DNA of 64,000 nucleotides from Nanobdellota archaeon (GTDB lineage Archaea; Aenigmatarchaeota; Aenigmatarchaeia; Aenigmatarchaeales; Aenigmatarchaeaceae): NCBI GenBank assembly GCA_018901755.1, contig JAHIDZ010000015.1, positions 1 to 64,000 of the forward strand, read 5' to 3'. Shown piece by piece: positions 1 to 10,007 of this stretch (position 1 is its first letter; each line of letters starts with the position of its first letter). The notes under the pieces were generated by a model. It saw only the letters and a program-made list of their open reading frames with translations, ran no database searches and was not told where the DNA came from. The position numbers and the translations under genes were made by a program.

Positions 1-112
1 ATGAAACGAGTTCTGATTATCGGTTAAACCAGATTTTATCGAGTTGTTTCTTATCACGGATTTGTTATTTGTTCATCAATAAGGTTAAATATTAGAAATA
101 TAATTAATTCTT

Positions 113-1276
113 ATGTCAAAGTTATTGCCTTTAGCTCTTATTTTAATAGTTCTAGTATCAGGATGTGTAAATTTCGCTGGTGGAAAATCGATGTTTGGAA
201 TTTTTGAGATAAAAGATAATCCTAATCTTTACATGAATGTTGAAGTATCTACCGACGATATAAAATCTGGAAGAGATGTAAAATTGCAATTTACAGTAAA
301 TAATCCAGGCGAAGAACCATTAGAGAATTTTATATTTACTGCCTATGATACTTGTTTATTTATAACAGAAGAAGGAGAAAATAAAAAAGAATTCCCAGAA
401 TTAAAACCAAATGCATCTAAAATATGGACATGGACATGGACAGCAAGAGATACAAATTTTCCAGTAGATTGTAAAGTAAAGTTTAGAGCTAGTTATGATA
501 CTTCTGCCACGTTTTCAAAAACAATAAATGTGCTTCAGGAATCAGAATTTTATTCAAGAGAAGCTGACGGAACATTGGGTGAGATACGGTCATCATCTTT
601 TTCAACAGTTGGTAATTTGAATTCTGATATTTCATTCTCAGAAAGTCAACCTTTTTTAGAAGGTGAAGATGTTTATACATATATTGATTATTCTTATTCT
701 GGTGATGGTCAGATAATAAAAATAAACAAAGATGATATAACAATTGATTTCCCGGCAAATGTAGACCCAGAGTGCAGTAACTATGATGTTAGTGATGTTA
801 GTGACCGAGAGTTTGTAAAATGCGGCGGCACGACATATGATTGCAATGATATAATATTAGACGATTGTAAAAGTTTTGGATGTACTGTTGGTGGGATGTG
901 TAAAGCCGATCCAGATTCTGGTGTTTCAGATATGTCATGTGTGTATGTTGACCGGGGTTCATGCGACGGAGATGGTAGTTGTGATTGGGTCGATGGAGTA
1001 TGCATCGGAGGAAACGCGCTTCCTTGTTCAAATTTAAATGAAGCTAAATGTGAAATAACAGAAACACCAAACTGCAAAAAAGAATATAAAACATCTTCTA
1101 AAACATCATACGCTTTAAACAAAGATTTAATATTTACTAACAAAAAAGCACCTCAAACAACATGTAAATTAACAACAAAAGCAGAACAACCAATACAATC
1201 AGGAGACATGAGACTGACAGTTAAGTATAAATATCAGTTTGACGATTCTTTATTATTGAAGGTAAATCCAAAGTGA
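113..1276 (+). CDS. Secreted lipoprotein, Cys-rich extracellular region
   Basis: Signal peptide with lipobox LVSGC; CARDB-like N-terminal region; 387 aa ORF. Confidence 0.75.
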   Translation: MSKLLPLALILIVLVSGCVNFAGGKSMFGIFEIKDNPNLYMNVEVSTDDIKSGRDVKLQFTVNNPGEEPLENFIFTAYDTCLFITEEGENKKEFPELKPNASKIWTWTWTARDTNFPVDCKVKFRASYDTSATFSKTINVLQESEFYSREADGTLGEIRSSSFSTVGNLNSDISFSESQPFLEGEDVYTYIDYSYSGDGQIIKINKDDITIDFPANVDPECSNYDVSDVSDREFVKCGGTTYDCNDIILDDCKSFGCTVGGMCKADPDSGVSDMSCVYVDRGSCDGDGSCDWVDGVCIGGNALPCSNLNEAKCEITETPNCKKEYKTSSKTSYALNKDLIFTNKKAPQTTCKLTTKAEQPIQSGDMRLTVKYKYQFDDSLLLKVNPK

Positions 1277-1282
1277 TGAAAA

Positions 1283-2383
1283 ATGAATAAATTTATGCCA
1301 ATATTTGCAATTGTAATGATTCTAGCAGTTTCAGGATGTGTAGGAGGAGGAAGTGGCATAACAACAGACGGAAGTGGAAATGGTTTAGAGATAACTGATT
1401 TTTCTTCAGACTTAACAGATGTTTACAGTGGTAAGACAACAAGAATTATGATGACCATTGAAAACCAGGGAGATGTGGAAGTTAATATGGATAAAGGTTT
1501 AGCTTTATTAATTGGTGGATATGATTGGGATATTGGAACACAAACAAGAGTTCAAGAACTTAAGAAAGATTTAATGGCAGCAGATCCAACAAGAGAAATA
1601 CCAGCAGGAACTTCTTTATTCAAATGGACATTAACTGCACCAGATTATCCAAGAGGACAATCTAAAACAGATCAAATGATAGGCAGAGTTTATTATGATT
1701 ATGAAACTAAAGCAGTAGGTTCAGTATGGGCATATCCAGCTGGAGAAGCCGCAGCAGCCCGTGATGCAAAAGAATCATTACAGACATCAACATTTCAATC
1801 GACAAAAGGACCAGTGTCTTTAGAAGTAAGTGTTTCGCCAGATCCAGTTGAATTTGAAACATTTAATGATTATTTCACATTATATGTAAAAGTATCTAAT
1901 GTAGGTGGTGGAAAAATATACAAACCAGATATAGTGACATCATCTTGTAGTAAATTTACAGAAGCTACTTCATGCATAAACCAAGGTTGTTATCCTATTT
2001 ATGATGAAGTTGAAGGAATAGTTACATTCAATAGTTGTAGTGATTGCGCAAGTATACCAGTAGCAAATTGCGTAGCACCTTATACAACTTCAGGTTGTGT
2101 GGCTGGTACTGCATGTACTGGAACAATAAAGGCTCATGATGTAGCTGAAGATGATTTGAATAAACCAACAATAATAATTGATTTATCAAAATCAAATGGG
2201 TTAGTATTGCAAGATTCAACTTGTTTAAATGATATAGAGGTAATAGGTGGAATAACAACAGTAATTTGTGATGTAACACTTTCAGAAATACCAACAACAA
2301 AGAGATCATATCCAATAACAGTTATAGCAGACTATGGATACTATAAAGATACAGAACTTTCACTAAATGTATTTGGTAAGTAA
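1283..2383 (+). CDS. Secreted lipoprotein, paralogous in architecture to the upstream gene
   Basis: Lipobox AVSGC; adjacent same-strand ORF of 366 aa. Confidence 0.75.
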   Translation: MNKFMPIFAIVMILAVSGCVGGGSGITTDGSGNGLEITDFSSDLTDVYSGKTTRIMMTIENQGDVEVNMDKGLALLIGGYDWDIGTQTRVQELKKDLMAADPTREIPAGTSLFKWTLTAPDYPRGQSKTDQMIGRVYYDYETKAVGSVWAYPAGEAAAARDAKESLQTSTFQSTKGPVSLEVSVSPDPVEFETFNDYFTLYVKVSNVGGGKIYKPDIVTSSCSKFTEATSCINQGCYPIYDEVEGIVTFNSCSDCASIPVANCVAPYTTSGCVAGTACTGTIKAHDVAEDDLNKPTIIIDLSKSNGLVLQDSTCLNDIEVIGGITTVICDVTLSEIPTTKRSYPITVIADYGYYKDTELSLNVFGK

Positions 2384-2394
2384 ATTTTATTTTT

Positions 2395-3582
2395 CTAAAT
2401 TATCTTTCCATAAAGACCGTCATCGCCAGGTTTAACGACCAACGAACCAGCACGGTTTTTCATAATTATATTAACTATTTTTTCATTAACTATTGATTCC
2501 AATTTATATTCAGGAATATCAAGTAGTACATTCAGTTCAGAACCAAATTTATCAGTTAGTTTATTTAGATCAATAGAAACTTTTTTTGTTGATGGAGTTG
2601 TGTTATATACCGAAGCAATTAATTCTGCTAAAGGTAAAAGTCTCTTAAATGGTATAGAATTTTTAGGAGTAAAACCAACTGGTCGATCGGCCAATTCTTC
2701 GATTCGATATTCGACACCTATAGTCATTTCTTTATGACAGACCGGGCATAGCTTATTTAATTTTCTAGATTCTTTAGGTGACATGGAAACCCCGCAGCTT
2801 CTGTGTCCGTCGTTATGATACTTTCCATATTGTGGAAAACATTCAATGGTCTCAACAAGTCCTTTTTTAGTTCTTATAGCATTTATTATATCTTTATATT
2901 TTAAATCACAATTAAAAACTGTCGCTTCTCTACCCATTCGCCACGGCCAAAAACTATGCATATCAGAAAATGAAACCAATGTATATTTATCTAAAGATGA
3001 TAGTCTCCAGTTCATTTCAGGATCGCTTGATATACCAGTTTCAATTGCATGAATATATTTGCTTTTTTCTTTGAAACATTCTTCTACCGAGTCAAAACCC
3101 GATCTGCTTCCTAATATCCCAAACCAACTTGTATATGCATGGGCTGGTATTATTTCTATGTCTTTTGAAATATTCATCATCATATCAACTAATTCTATAC
3201 CAGAAAAACCGAAAATTGGTCTGCCGTCATAATCCAATCTGCCTTTTTTGCCAAGTGTTTCTGTTATCTGATTAACAACGCTTTTATTTGGAGCCAAAAT
3301 AACAAAATGAACTCTTCGTCCCTTTCCGTCTTGCGTATACATTAAAGATATCTCCGTTTGCCATAAAAACGGAAAGCCAGTTTGTGTTCTTAAAATTCCA
3401 TATTCATCTTCTTTCAGCTTTTCATCAAGCTCCTTTCTCCATTTCATGTGCGTGAAGTCCCCAGTACCTAGCAAGTTCAATCCCTTTATTTTTGCGTACT
3501 TTTCAAGATTTTCAATATTGATATTTTTAGAACATGCTCGTGAGAATCTGCTGTGTATATGCAGGTCAGCTATTATTTTCAT
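2395..3582 (-). CDS. Endonuclease Q-like PHP-domain protein
   Basis: ADLHIHSRFS PHP motif, HAYTSWFG, SDMHS, C-terminal CPVCHKEM zinc motif, as in archaeal EndoQ; start chosen at internal Met (MKIIADLH). Confidence 0.75.
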   Translation of the reverse strand: MKIIADLHIHSRFSRACSKNINIENLEKYAKIKGLNLLGTGDFTHMKWRKELDEKLKEDEYGILRTQTGFPFLWQTEISLMYTQDGKGRRVHFVILAPNKSVVNQITETLGKKGRLDYDGRPIFGFSGIELVDMMMNISKDIEIIPAHAYTSWFGILGSRSGFDSVEECFKEKSKYIHAIETGISSDPEMNWRLSSLDKYTLVSFSDMHSFWPWRMGREATVFNCDLKYKDIINAIRTKKGLVETIECFPQYGKYHNDGHRSCGVSMSPKESRKLNKLCPVCHKEMTIGVEYRIEELADRPVGFTPKNSIPFKRLLPLAELIASVYNTTPSTKKVSIDLNKLTDKFGSELNVLLDIPEYKLESIVNEKIVNIIMKNRAGSLVVKPGDDGLYGKII

Positions 3583-3593
3583 ATTAATCACAA

Positions 3594-3702
3594 TGGTGGG
3601 CCCGTCCGGATTTGAACCGGAAGCCTTCTGCAGTTTGAAGTCTTCTTTCGAAAAAGAAAGACCTCGTCAAGCAGACGTCATGCCGGGTTTGACTACGAGC
3701 CC
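3594..3702 (-). tRNA. tRNA-Val(GAC) with a 32-nt intron at 37/38
   Basis: Reverse complement GGGCTCG...CGGGCCC-A-CCA; TTCAAAT T-loop; canonical BHB: 4-bp TTGA/TCAA with bulges CGA and ACT; spliced loop TTGACGT. Confidence 0.85.
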
Positions 3703-3763
3703 AATAAATAGAGTTTAAACCAACAACTTAAAAACTTATTTATTAGGAGCGTGTAATCTATTT

Positions 3764-5302
3764 ATGGACAAAATAAAGGTTTCAATCGGAAAATCAAATG
3801 GAGAAGATGTTGATATCGATGCTCAAAAGATTGTTACTGGAAGAACTTGTGTTATTGCTCAAAGTGGAGCAGGTAAATCATATTTAATCGCCGTTCTTTG
3901 TGAACAATTCTTAAAACACAATATACCTTTCTGTATAATTGATACTGAGGGCGAATACTTCTCATTGAGAGAAAAATATAATATTTTATGGATTGGTGGA
4001 AACAAATCTGATTTGAAGATAGAAAATACTGATTTTAAGAAATTGGCATTAAAAATAATCAATGAAAGAATACCATTGATACTTGATGTTTCTGATGTAA
4101 ATGATGAACGTAAAGTAGTGTCTGATTTTTTAAAAGAATTATATGAAGTAGCAGATGAATTGAGAACACCGTATCTTCTAATGATAGAGGAAGCAGATAA
4201 GTTCATTCCACAATCTAAAGAATCAATGCCGCAAATAGAAGAAATATCTCGTAGAGGAAGAAAGCGTGGTTTAGGTTTATTATTAGCATCACAGCGACCA
4301 GCGTTAGTTAATAAGAATGTTTTATCACAGTGTGGAAATCAGATGATTGGTAAATTAACTACAGAAAATGATTTACAAGCTGTTAACTTATTCTTTGGTT
4401 CGCGAAAAGAATTGGAAGAGCTACCAGAATTGGAGCCAGGTGAGTTCTTTATCATGGGCGATGTTTCAAAGAAATCAAAGACGAAGATAAAGGAGAGAGA
4501 GACAAAACATAAGGGTTTAACGCCTATATTAATACCTAAATCTGTAGGAAAAATATCAGTTAACGATCTTAAGAAACGAAGTGAAACAATTGACATAGAC
4601 ATGCCAAAAGAGAAAGAAGTAGATATTAGCGCAGTAGAACCAAAATTAAACAGAGAGCAGATAATGCAACTTGCGAAAGACAAAGCAGGGAAAAAATATA
4701 TTTTATTCGGTAAAAATATTGATGTCAAATATATTGAACTAGAAATGAAACCATTGGTATATATTGAATATAAACAACCAGAAGGGCTAGTTAATAAGAA
4801 ACATAAAAAATATTCTTTCATACTTGACGGATTAACCGGTGATATGATTACTGTATCAAAAGGACTTCATTACCAGAATGGATTTAGAGACATAATCGGA
4901 TTGACAGATTCGGAAGTCAAAGTTTTAATGAACGTATCAAAAGATTCAACTGTTGATGATATTAAAGATAGAACTAGAATATCTGAAAAAAATATTAAAT
5001 CTGTATTGACAAGTTTACAGAAGAAAAACTTAGTAGATCATTCTAATAAAAAATATTCTTTATTAAGTCATATAAAAATGCCAAATATAAAACAAACACA
5101 GTTGTTCCCAGCATCTGAAATAACTTTAAGCGGAAAAATGGTAAAATCAAGATTATTAGAAAAAGATATAATTAATATATTGAAAGCAATTAATCATAAA
5201 ATAGAAGTTATGAAGTTTGAATTATTTTATTATCCAATATATACAATATATTTCTCAAATAGAATAGTTAGTATAGATGGTATTACTGGTAAAGAAGTTT
5301 AA
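3764..5302 (+). CDS. HerA-like/DUF87 ATPase
   Basis: Walker A AQSGAGKSY, DTEGEY, RRGRKRGLGLLLASQRP; C-terminal winged-helix-like region. Confidence 0.75.
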   Translation: MDKIKVSIGKSNGEDVDIDAQKIVTGRTCVIAQSGAGKSYLIAVLCEQFLKHNIPFCIIDTEGEYFSLREKYNILWIGGNKSDLKIENTDFKKLALKIINERIPLILDVSDVNDERKVVSDFLKELYEVADELRTPYLLMIEEADKFIPQSKESMPQIEEISRRGRKRGLGLLLASQRPALVNKNVLSQCGNQMIGKLTTENDLQAVNLFFGSRKELEELPELEPGEFFIMGDVSKKSKTKIKERETKHKGLTPILIPKSVGKISVNDLKKRSETIDIDMPKEKEVDISAVEPKLNREQIMQLAKDKAGKKYILFGKNIDVKYIELEMKPLVYIEYKQPEGLVNKKHKKYSFILDGLTGDMITVSKGLHYQNGFRDIIGLTDSEVKVLMNVSKDSTVDDIKDRTRISEKNIKSVLTSLQKKNLVDHSNKKYSLLSHIKMPNIKQTQLFPASEITLSGKMVKSRLLEKDIINILKAINHKIEVMKFELFYYPIYTIYFSNRIVSIDGITGKEV

Positions 5303-5667
5303 TATTTTTGTATTGCGCCATCTAAATATTTTTGAAACTTTGAAATTTTATTTTTAGAGTGTTTTGTCGATATGCTTTTATCTTTGTTTTTAGGAATATA
5401 ATGCACTTCTGAATTTTTCTTACATTTACATTTTGCTATTATGTAAAATAGAGCTGCTGTTTTTTGACATTCTTGTTCTGTTTTAGGGTGATCTAATTCT
5501 AAAGTTCCTTTTTTACCACAGATTCTGGGTTTTGTTCGACCATTTTCTCCAAATGTATATGTAACTTTTTGTATTTCTCCAGTTGTGATTTTGGCAGCTC
5601 CATAAAATTCTGCTGCATAATCCATTAATTTTTCGGAATCTGTTAATGCAATTTGGTTATAATCCAT
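5299..5667 (-). CDS. Hypothetical protein
   Basis: 122 aa ORF convergent with the HerA-like gene. Confidence 0.55.
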   Translation of the reverse strand: MDYNQIALTDSEKLMDYAAEFYGAAKITTGEIQKVTYTFGENGRTKPRICGKKGTLELDHPKTEQECQKTAALFYIIAKCKCKKNSEVHYIPKNKDKSISTKHSKNKISKFQKYLDGAIQKY

Positions 5668-5747
5668 TTAATAAAGAAAGGAGTAAAAGGATTTAAAGTA
5701 CATCTAACAGGATTTGAATTCATGATAGATAAAGAAATCATAAATTA

Positions 5748-6200
5748 TTAACCAAATATTAATCCGACACCACATGCAGCCGAGTCTTCTTCATCTTTAA
5801 TTTTCTTTTGAACTTCTTCAGCTTCTACTCCTTTAACTTGAACAGCTCCTTCTTTAGTAAGCAGTGGTTCGTTTTTATCGAAGAATTCTTTTTCAGCTAT
5901 GATAAGAAGATCATTTCCTCTTAGTGTATAGCCGTTTCTTGCAAATTCATTTGGAGCAAGTACTTTTTTTTCAAATACATATTCTCCACCACATTCGCAT
6001 TTTTTCTCAGGGGGTTTTATTTTGCCACGAGAGTCTTCATTTGATTGATATCTTGAAGTTTCATTTACAGAAAATAATCCTTCTAAAGTTTTATTGCATT
6101 TAGAACATATTGCGCTAACATCAAATCTATCTTCTCCTTCCAGTATACCTTTTATTTTTCCCATACTTGCGGGTTCAATTTTATAGATTCTTGTTTCCAT
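5748..6200 (-). CDS. Hypothetical zinc-ribbon protein
   Basis: CSKC...CECGG cysteine pairs; start chosen at METRIYKIEP. Confidence 0.6.
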   Translation of the reverse strand: METRIYKIEPASMGKIKGILEGEDRFDVSAICSKCNKTLEGLFSVNETSRYQSNEDSRGKIKPPEKKCECGGEYVFEKKVLAPNEFARNGYTLRGNDLLIIAEKEFFDKNEPLLTKEGAVQVKGVEAEEVQKKIKDEEDSAACGVGLIFG

Positions 6201-6308
6201 GCTAATCAGTTGATATTGAAGTTTTATAAACTTTATGGAATTCCACATATTTTTATCACAAACTGGAAATTTTCATTTATTTAAATAAAACAAAGTTAAA
6301 TTTAGCAC

Positions 6309-7217
6309 ATGATTAAATATTATAAAAGAACTTCAAAAGATAGAAAACTTAGAGTTCTTAAAAAATTTGAAAATGATTGTTGGATAAATGTTGTAGATCC
6401 ATCTGATGATGAGATAGAGTATCTTGTTGAAAAATTCAATCTCGATAAGGAAAATCTTATTTCTGGAATAGATAAAAACGAAATTCCTAGAGTTGAATTT
6501 GATAATAAGACATATGTCATATCTAGTGTTGTAACTGATATAAAAAATCATGAACTTGGAACTTTCTTACTGATAGTAGGAAAAAAATTCATACTTACAT
6601 TCATGGAGAAAGAGCCAAATTTCATAGAAAAGATATTAGAAAATAAATTAAAATTTGTAACAACTGAGAAGAAATTTTCTATGTTAAATTTGATGTATGA
6701 GATAAATGAAGATTTTGAAAAAGCCATAAACAGTATAGAAAAAAATGTCAATATGAAGAAGGCTCAAGCAACACATCTTAAAGAAAAAGATGTTACACTA
6801 CTGCTTGAGTATGAGGAAAAACTGAATAGATTTGCTTCAGCCTATAGTCATAACATAGCTGTTTATAATAAAATAAATAAGAAGATTAAATTTTATGGAA
6901 AAGATAAAGATAGATTTGAAAGTATTGTTATAGAAATTAATGAGGGTTTTCAACTTTGTAAGAACTCATTGAAGAATATATCTAATATACGAAATTATTA
7001 TCTTATACTTTTATCAAACAGATTGAATAGAATAATAACTATATTTACAATGCTTACTGTAATGATTAGTATTCCTGCAGCAATTTCAGGAATATATGGA
7101 ATGAATATATTGCTTCCGTTTCAGAATGATCCTTCTGTTATATTTTATATAATAGCAATTATAATGATTTTCTGGGCAGTGTTTTTCGTATATCTTAAAA
7201 AATCAAAAATACTTTAA
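6309..7217 (+). CDS. corA: CorA-family Mg2+/divalent cation transporter
   Basis: C-terminal IYGMN motif between two TM helices. Confidence 0.9.
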   Translation: MIKYYKRTSKDRKLRVLKKFENDCWINVVDPSDDEIEYLVEKFNLDKENLISGIDKNEIPRVEFDNKTYVISSVVTDIKNHELGTFLLIVGKKFILTFMEKEPNFIEKILENKLKFVTTEKKFSMLNLMYEINEDFEKAINSIEKNVNMKKAQATHLKEKDVTLLLEYEEKLNRFASAYSHNIAVYNKINKKIKFYGKDKDRFESIVIEINEGFQLCKNSLKNISNIRNYYLILLSNRLNRIITIFTMLTVMISIPAAISGIYGMNILLPFQNDPSVIFYIIAIIMIFWAVFFVYLKKSKIL

Positions 7218-7327
7218 TGGAGCCTCGAACGGGATTCGCACCCGTGACCTGCTGCTTTCTCTCACTAGATACGAGGTTCGACTCACGTTTCTGTGATCAG
7301 CCGCTCTACTAGCTGAGCCATCGAGGC
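7218..7327 (-). tRNA. Intron-containing tRNA, probably tRNA-Thr(CGT) with two introns
   Basis: Acceptor GCCTCGA/TCGAGGC, U73, CCA; T-arm ACGGG TGCGAAT CCCGT; 110 nt; removing about 21 and 13 nt gives GCTGC-CTCGTAA-GCAGC. Confidence 0.7.
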
Positions 7328-7394
7328 ATATAATTAGTAGTGTAATTAAAGCTTTAAAATATTATTTTTTAATGATTATAGAAATAAGATATAG

Positions 7395-7814
7395 TTATTC
7401 TTTTTTATTATCTACAAATGGAAATCCAATCAGTGGCGGCAGTTGCAAATCTTCAGTCAATTGTAATGCTTTTATGGCACATCTTTTGAATATTGTGTTT
7501 ATTATTGATGTATATTGCGTTTGTAGTAATTCTTTGCTTTCTTTCCACTTTTTTAAGATTTCACCATTATCATTTCCAGTGTAAATAATCTCTCCAATGA
7601 TTGATATTTCCGCAAATGTTTTTTCTTCTGAAGTGTATTTAGATGTAAAATTAAATTCAATTGATACACATGGTAATTTTATATTTGGTATATTTTTTTC
7701 TTTTATGTTAGTTACAGCAATGCGGTTGTTTATTTCAGCTTTGTCAGTAATATTTTCATATTTATTTCCTTCTATTGATTTTATGTTCATTGCGAGTATA
7801 CCCATTATAATCAC
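7395..7814 (-). CDS. Hypothetical protein
   Basis: 139 aa ORF, globular composition, preferred over the overlapping + ORFs. Confidence 0.5.
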   Translation of the reverse strand: MIIMGILAMNIKSIEGNKYENITDKAEINNRIAVTNIKEKNIPNIKLPCVSIEFNFTSKYTSEEKTFAEISIIGEIIYTGNDNGEILKKWKESKELLQTQYTSIINTIFKRCAIKALQLTEDLQLPPLIGFPFVDNKKE

Positions 7815-7935
7815 TGTTTATTATGGTTTGTGAATATTTATATGTTTAATTTATGAGGTAGTTCGTAAAAAGTAATATTTGTATAAATCTTACATATGAT
7901 AACCTTTATATATCATATGATACATAGTATATATC

Positions 7936-8544
7936 ATGTTATCTAAAGGTGAGAAAAGTGTGTATACGGCGCTTTATCTGAATAAAACAGGCATGCATGT
8001 AAGAGAGATATGCAGATATGCAAAACTAACAATTCCGGCTGTTTCTAAACACATTGATAGCGGTCAAAAGAATAAAATTATAATCTGTGAGAAAAAGGGC
8101 AGTTTAAAAATATGCAAGTTAAATTTCAAATCTCAGCAACTTGTTTCTATAATTCAGAATACGGAATTGATAAGATTTCAGAAACTACCGCATAATATTC
8201 AGGATTCTTTTGATTCATTTACAGCCGATCTATCAGAAAAACCATTAATAGCATTGATATTCGGTTCTTTTGCAAAGGGCGATTATACTAAAAAAAGCGA
8301 TTTAGATATATTACTCATATTTCAACGTGTTGATAATAAATTAGTTAAAAATATTGAAATTTTATCCAATAAGATAAAAGGCAGAGCAATGGTTAATTTG
8401 CAACCAATAACTATTGATTATGAAGAATTTGAAAAGAAAGTGTTAAATAAAGAAGATGAATTTATGAAGGATATAAGAAAGAATGCATTGGTTTTATATG
8501 GCATTGACAGGTATCTTAAGATTATTAGCAGGTTTTATGAATGA
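7936..8544 (+). CDS. HTH plus minimal nucleotidyltransferase (MNT)
   Basis: N-terminal winged HTH; IFGSFAKGDYTKKSDLDILLIF motif. Confidence 0.8.
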   Translation: MLSKGEKSVYTALYLNKTGMHVREICRYAKLTIPAVSKHIDSGQKNKIIICEKKGSLKICKLNFKSQQLVSIIQNTELIRFQKLPHNIQDSFDSFTADLSEKPLIALIFGSFAKGDYTKKSDLDILLIFQRVDNKLVKNIEILSNKIKGRAMVNLQPITIDYEEFEKKVLNKEDEFMKDIRKNALVLYGIDRYLKIISRFYE

Positions 8545-8727
8545 CGTACAGAGAAGAAAAATATAAACTATGGTTGGAAAATAAGAAGAATTAAAGCATT
8601 TTTTCAATTTCTTAATTAATTTAGAAACTATATATCAATATACGGCTTATATATAAATGAGGCTACATTTAACTAATATAACTATAAAAGCGAAAAGCTT
8701 ATATATAACATATATCTACATTTAACT

Positions 8728-9348
8728 ATGGAAACACAGGAATTACTTAAAAAACTCAACGGAACTCATACTATAGAATCTATAATGTCTGTATTGACAA
8801 TAGATAGATCAAAGGCAGTTTATTATGTTTATTGCCTTAGGAAAAAGGGGTATGTGAAAACAAAGAGACTAAGCAACAACAGAAGAGTGTATAACATTTC
8901 TCCAGAAAATAGATTGAATGGCATAAGTTATTATGATATTATCAACAAAAATTCGCCGATCAAAATATCTATTCCAGAAATATATAAAATATATGGAAAA
9001 GAACCTAGCCTGGAAGAGACCCTGATTTACGCTGTCAAAACTAAAAACTTAAGAACGATACTCGCCTCGTTGGCGTTATTTAAAAAAATAGACAACTGGT
9101 CAGAATTATACCAGCTTTCAAAGCAGAATCATTTGGAAAGACAGGTTGGCGCGCTATATGATTTATCAAGAAAAATCATGAGAACAAGAAAAATGACTAA
9201 AACATTCAGAAATTTCGCCATTCCAAAAAAAGATTCCGCTTTTGATTATATTATTCCTAGTTTGAAATCAAAGGATTTTACAGAAATAGAGAAAAAATGG
9301 AAAATATATCTGCCATTTAACTGGCAGGACCTGGAGGATTACAAATGA
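8728..9348 (+). CDS. wHTH protein, AbiEi-like antitoxin candidate
   Basis: N-terminal wHTH; overlaps downstream nucleotidyltransferase by 4 nt (ATGA). Confidence 0.55.
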   Translation: METQELLKKLNGTHTIESIMSVLTIDRSKAVYYVYCLRKKGYVKTKRLSNNRRVYNISPENRLNGISYYDIINKNSPIKISIPEIYKIYGKEPSLEETLIYAVKTKNLRTILASLALFKKIDNWSELYQLSKQNHLERQVGALYDLSRKIMRTRKMTKTFRNFAIPKKDSAFDYIIPSLKSKDFTEIEKKWKIYLPFNWQDLEDYK

Positions 9349-10007
9349 TTTCAATAGAAAGACAGCAAGGACTGTTATTAGCAATATCAGAAAGACTTGA
9401 GAAGAAAATAACTGTTTATGCGGTCGGCGGAACAGCCATGATGTTTTTAGGATTAAAAGATTCTACTTTAGACATAGATCTGGTTTTTGAAAACAAGAAT
9501 GAAAAAAATAGTTTTAAAGAAGCGATAATCTCTCTCGGATATAAAGAATTTGACGCTAAAATAGTTTATGGCGGAAGAGCAAACAGGCCGGAAATGCTCA
9601 CGCTCGGAGATGAAAGATTTGATTTGTTTGTAAAAGAAGTGATAGATTTTATCTTTTCAGAGAATATGCAGAAAAGAGCAGGACAAACGCATCAATTCGG
9701 AAATAATCTTATATTGAAAATCGCCGATCCGCATGATATTATTCTTATGAAATGCGCCACAGACAGGATAAAAGACTTGGATGACGCAAGAAATATAATC
9801 AACGGCAGAGAAATAGACTGGAAACTGATAATTGAAGAAGCTAAGAATCAAATAAAACTCGGCAAAGTACGGGCAGTTTTTGATCTGGGGTGCTTCGTTG
9901 AAAAATTAGAAAAGGAATTTAAAATGACCGCGCTTAAGAAAATAGTTGATGAAATTTGGGACCTGGTATCCGAAGAAGCAGAAGAGAAAAAACAAGAAAG
10001 GAGATAA
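9345..10007 (+). CDS. AbiEii/DUF6036-like nucleotidyltransferase, toxin candidate
   Basis: VYAVGGTAMMFLGLKDSTLDIDLVF motif. Confidence 0.65.
   Translation: MISIERQQGLLLAISERLEKKITVYAVGGTAMMFLGLKDSTLDIDLVFENKNEKNSFKEAIISLGYKEFDAKIVYGGRANRPEMLTLGDERFDLFVKEVIDFIFSENMQKRAGQTHQFGNNLILKIADPHDIILMKCATDRIKDLDDARNIINGREIDWKLIIEEAKNQIKLGKVRAVFDLGCFVEKLEKEFKMTALKKIVDEIWDLVSEEAEEKKQERR

Noticed and set aside
489-1143. Minus-strand ORFs under the first lipoprotein gene
   Set aside because: Antisense shadows of a well-supported lipoprotein CDS.
3446-3718. + strand ORF of 90 aa
   Set aside because: Runs across the tRNA-Val gene and antisense to the EndoQ-like gene; spurious.
7372-7833. + strand ORFs 7372-7584 and 7597-7833
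   Set aside because: The overlapping minus-strand ORF 7395-7814 has more protein-like composition.
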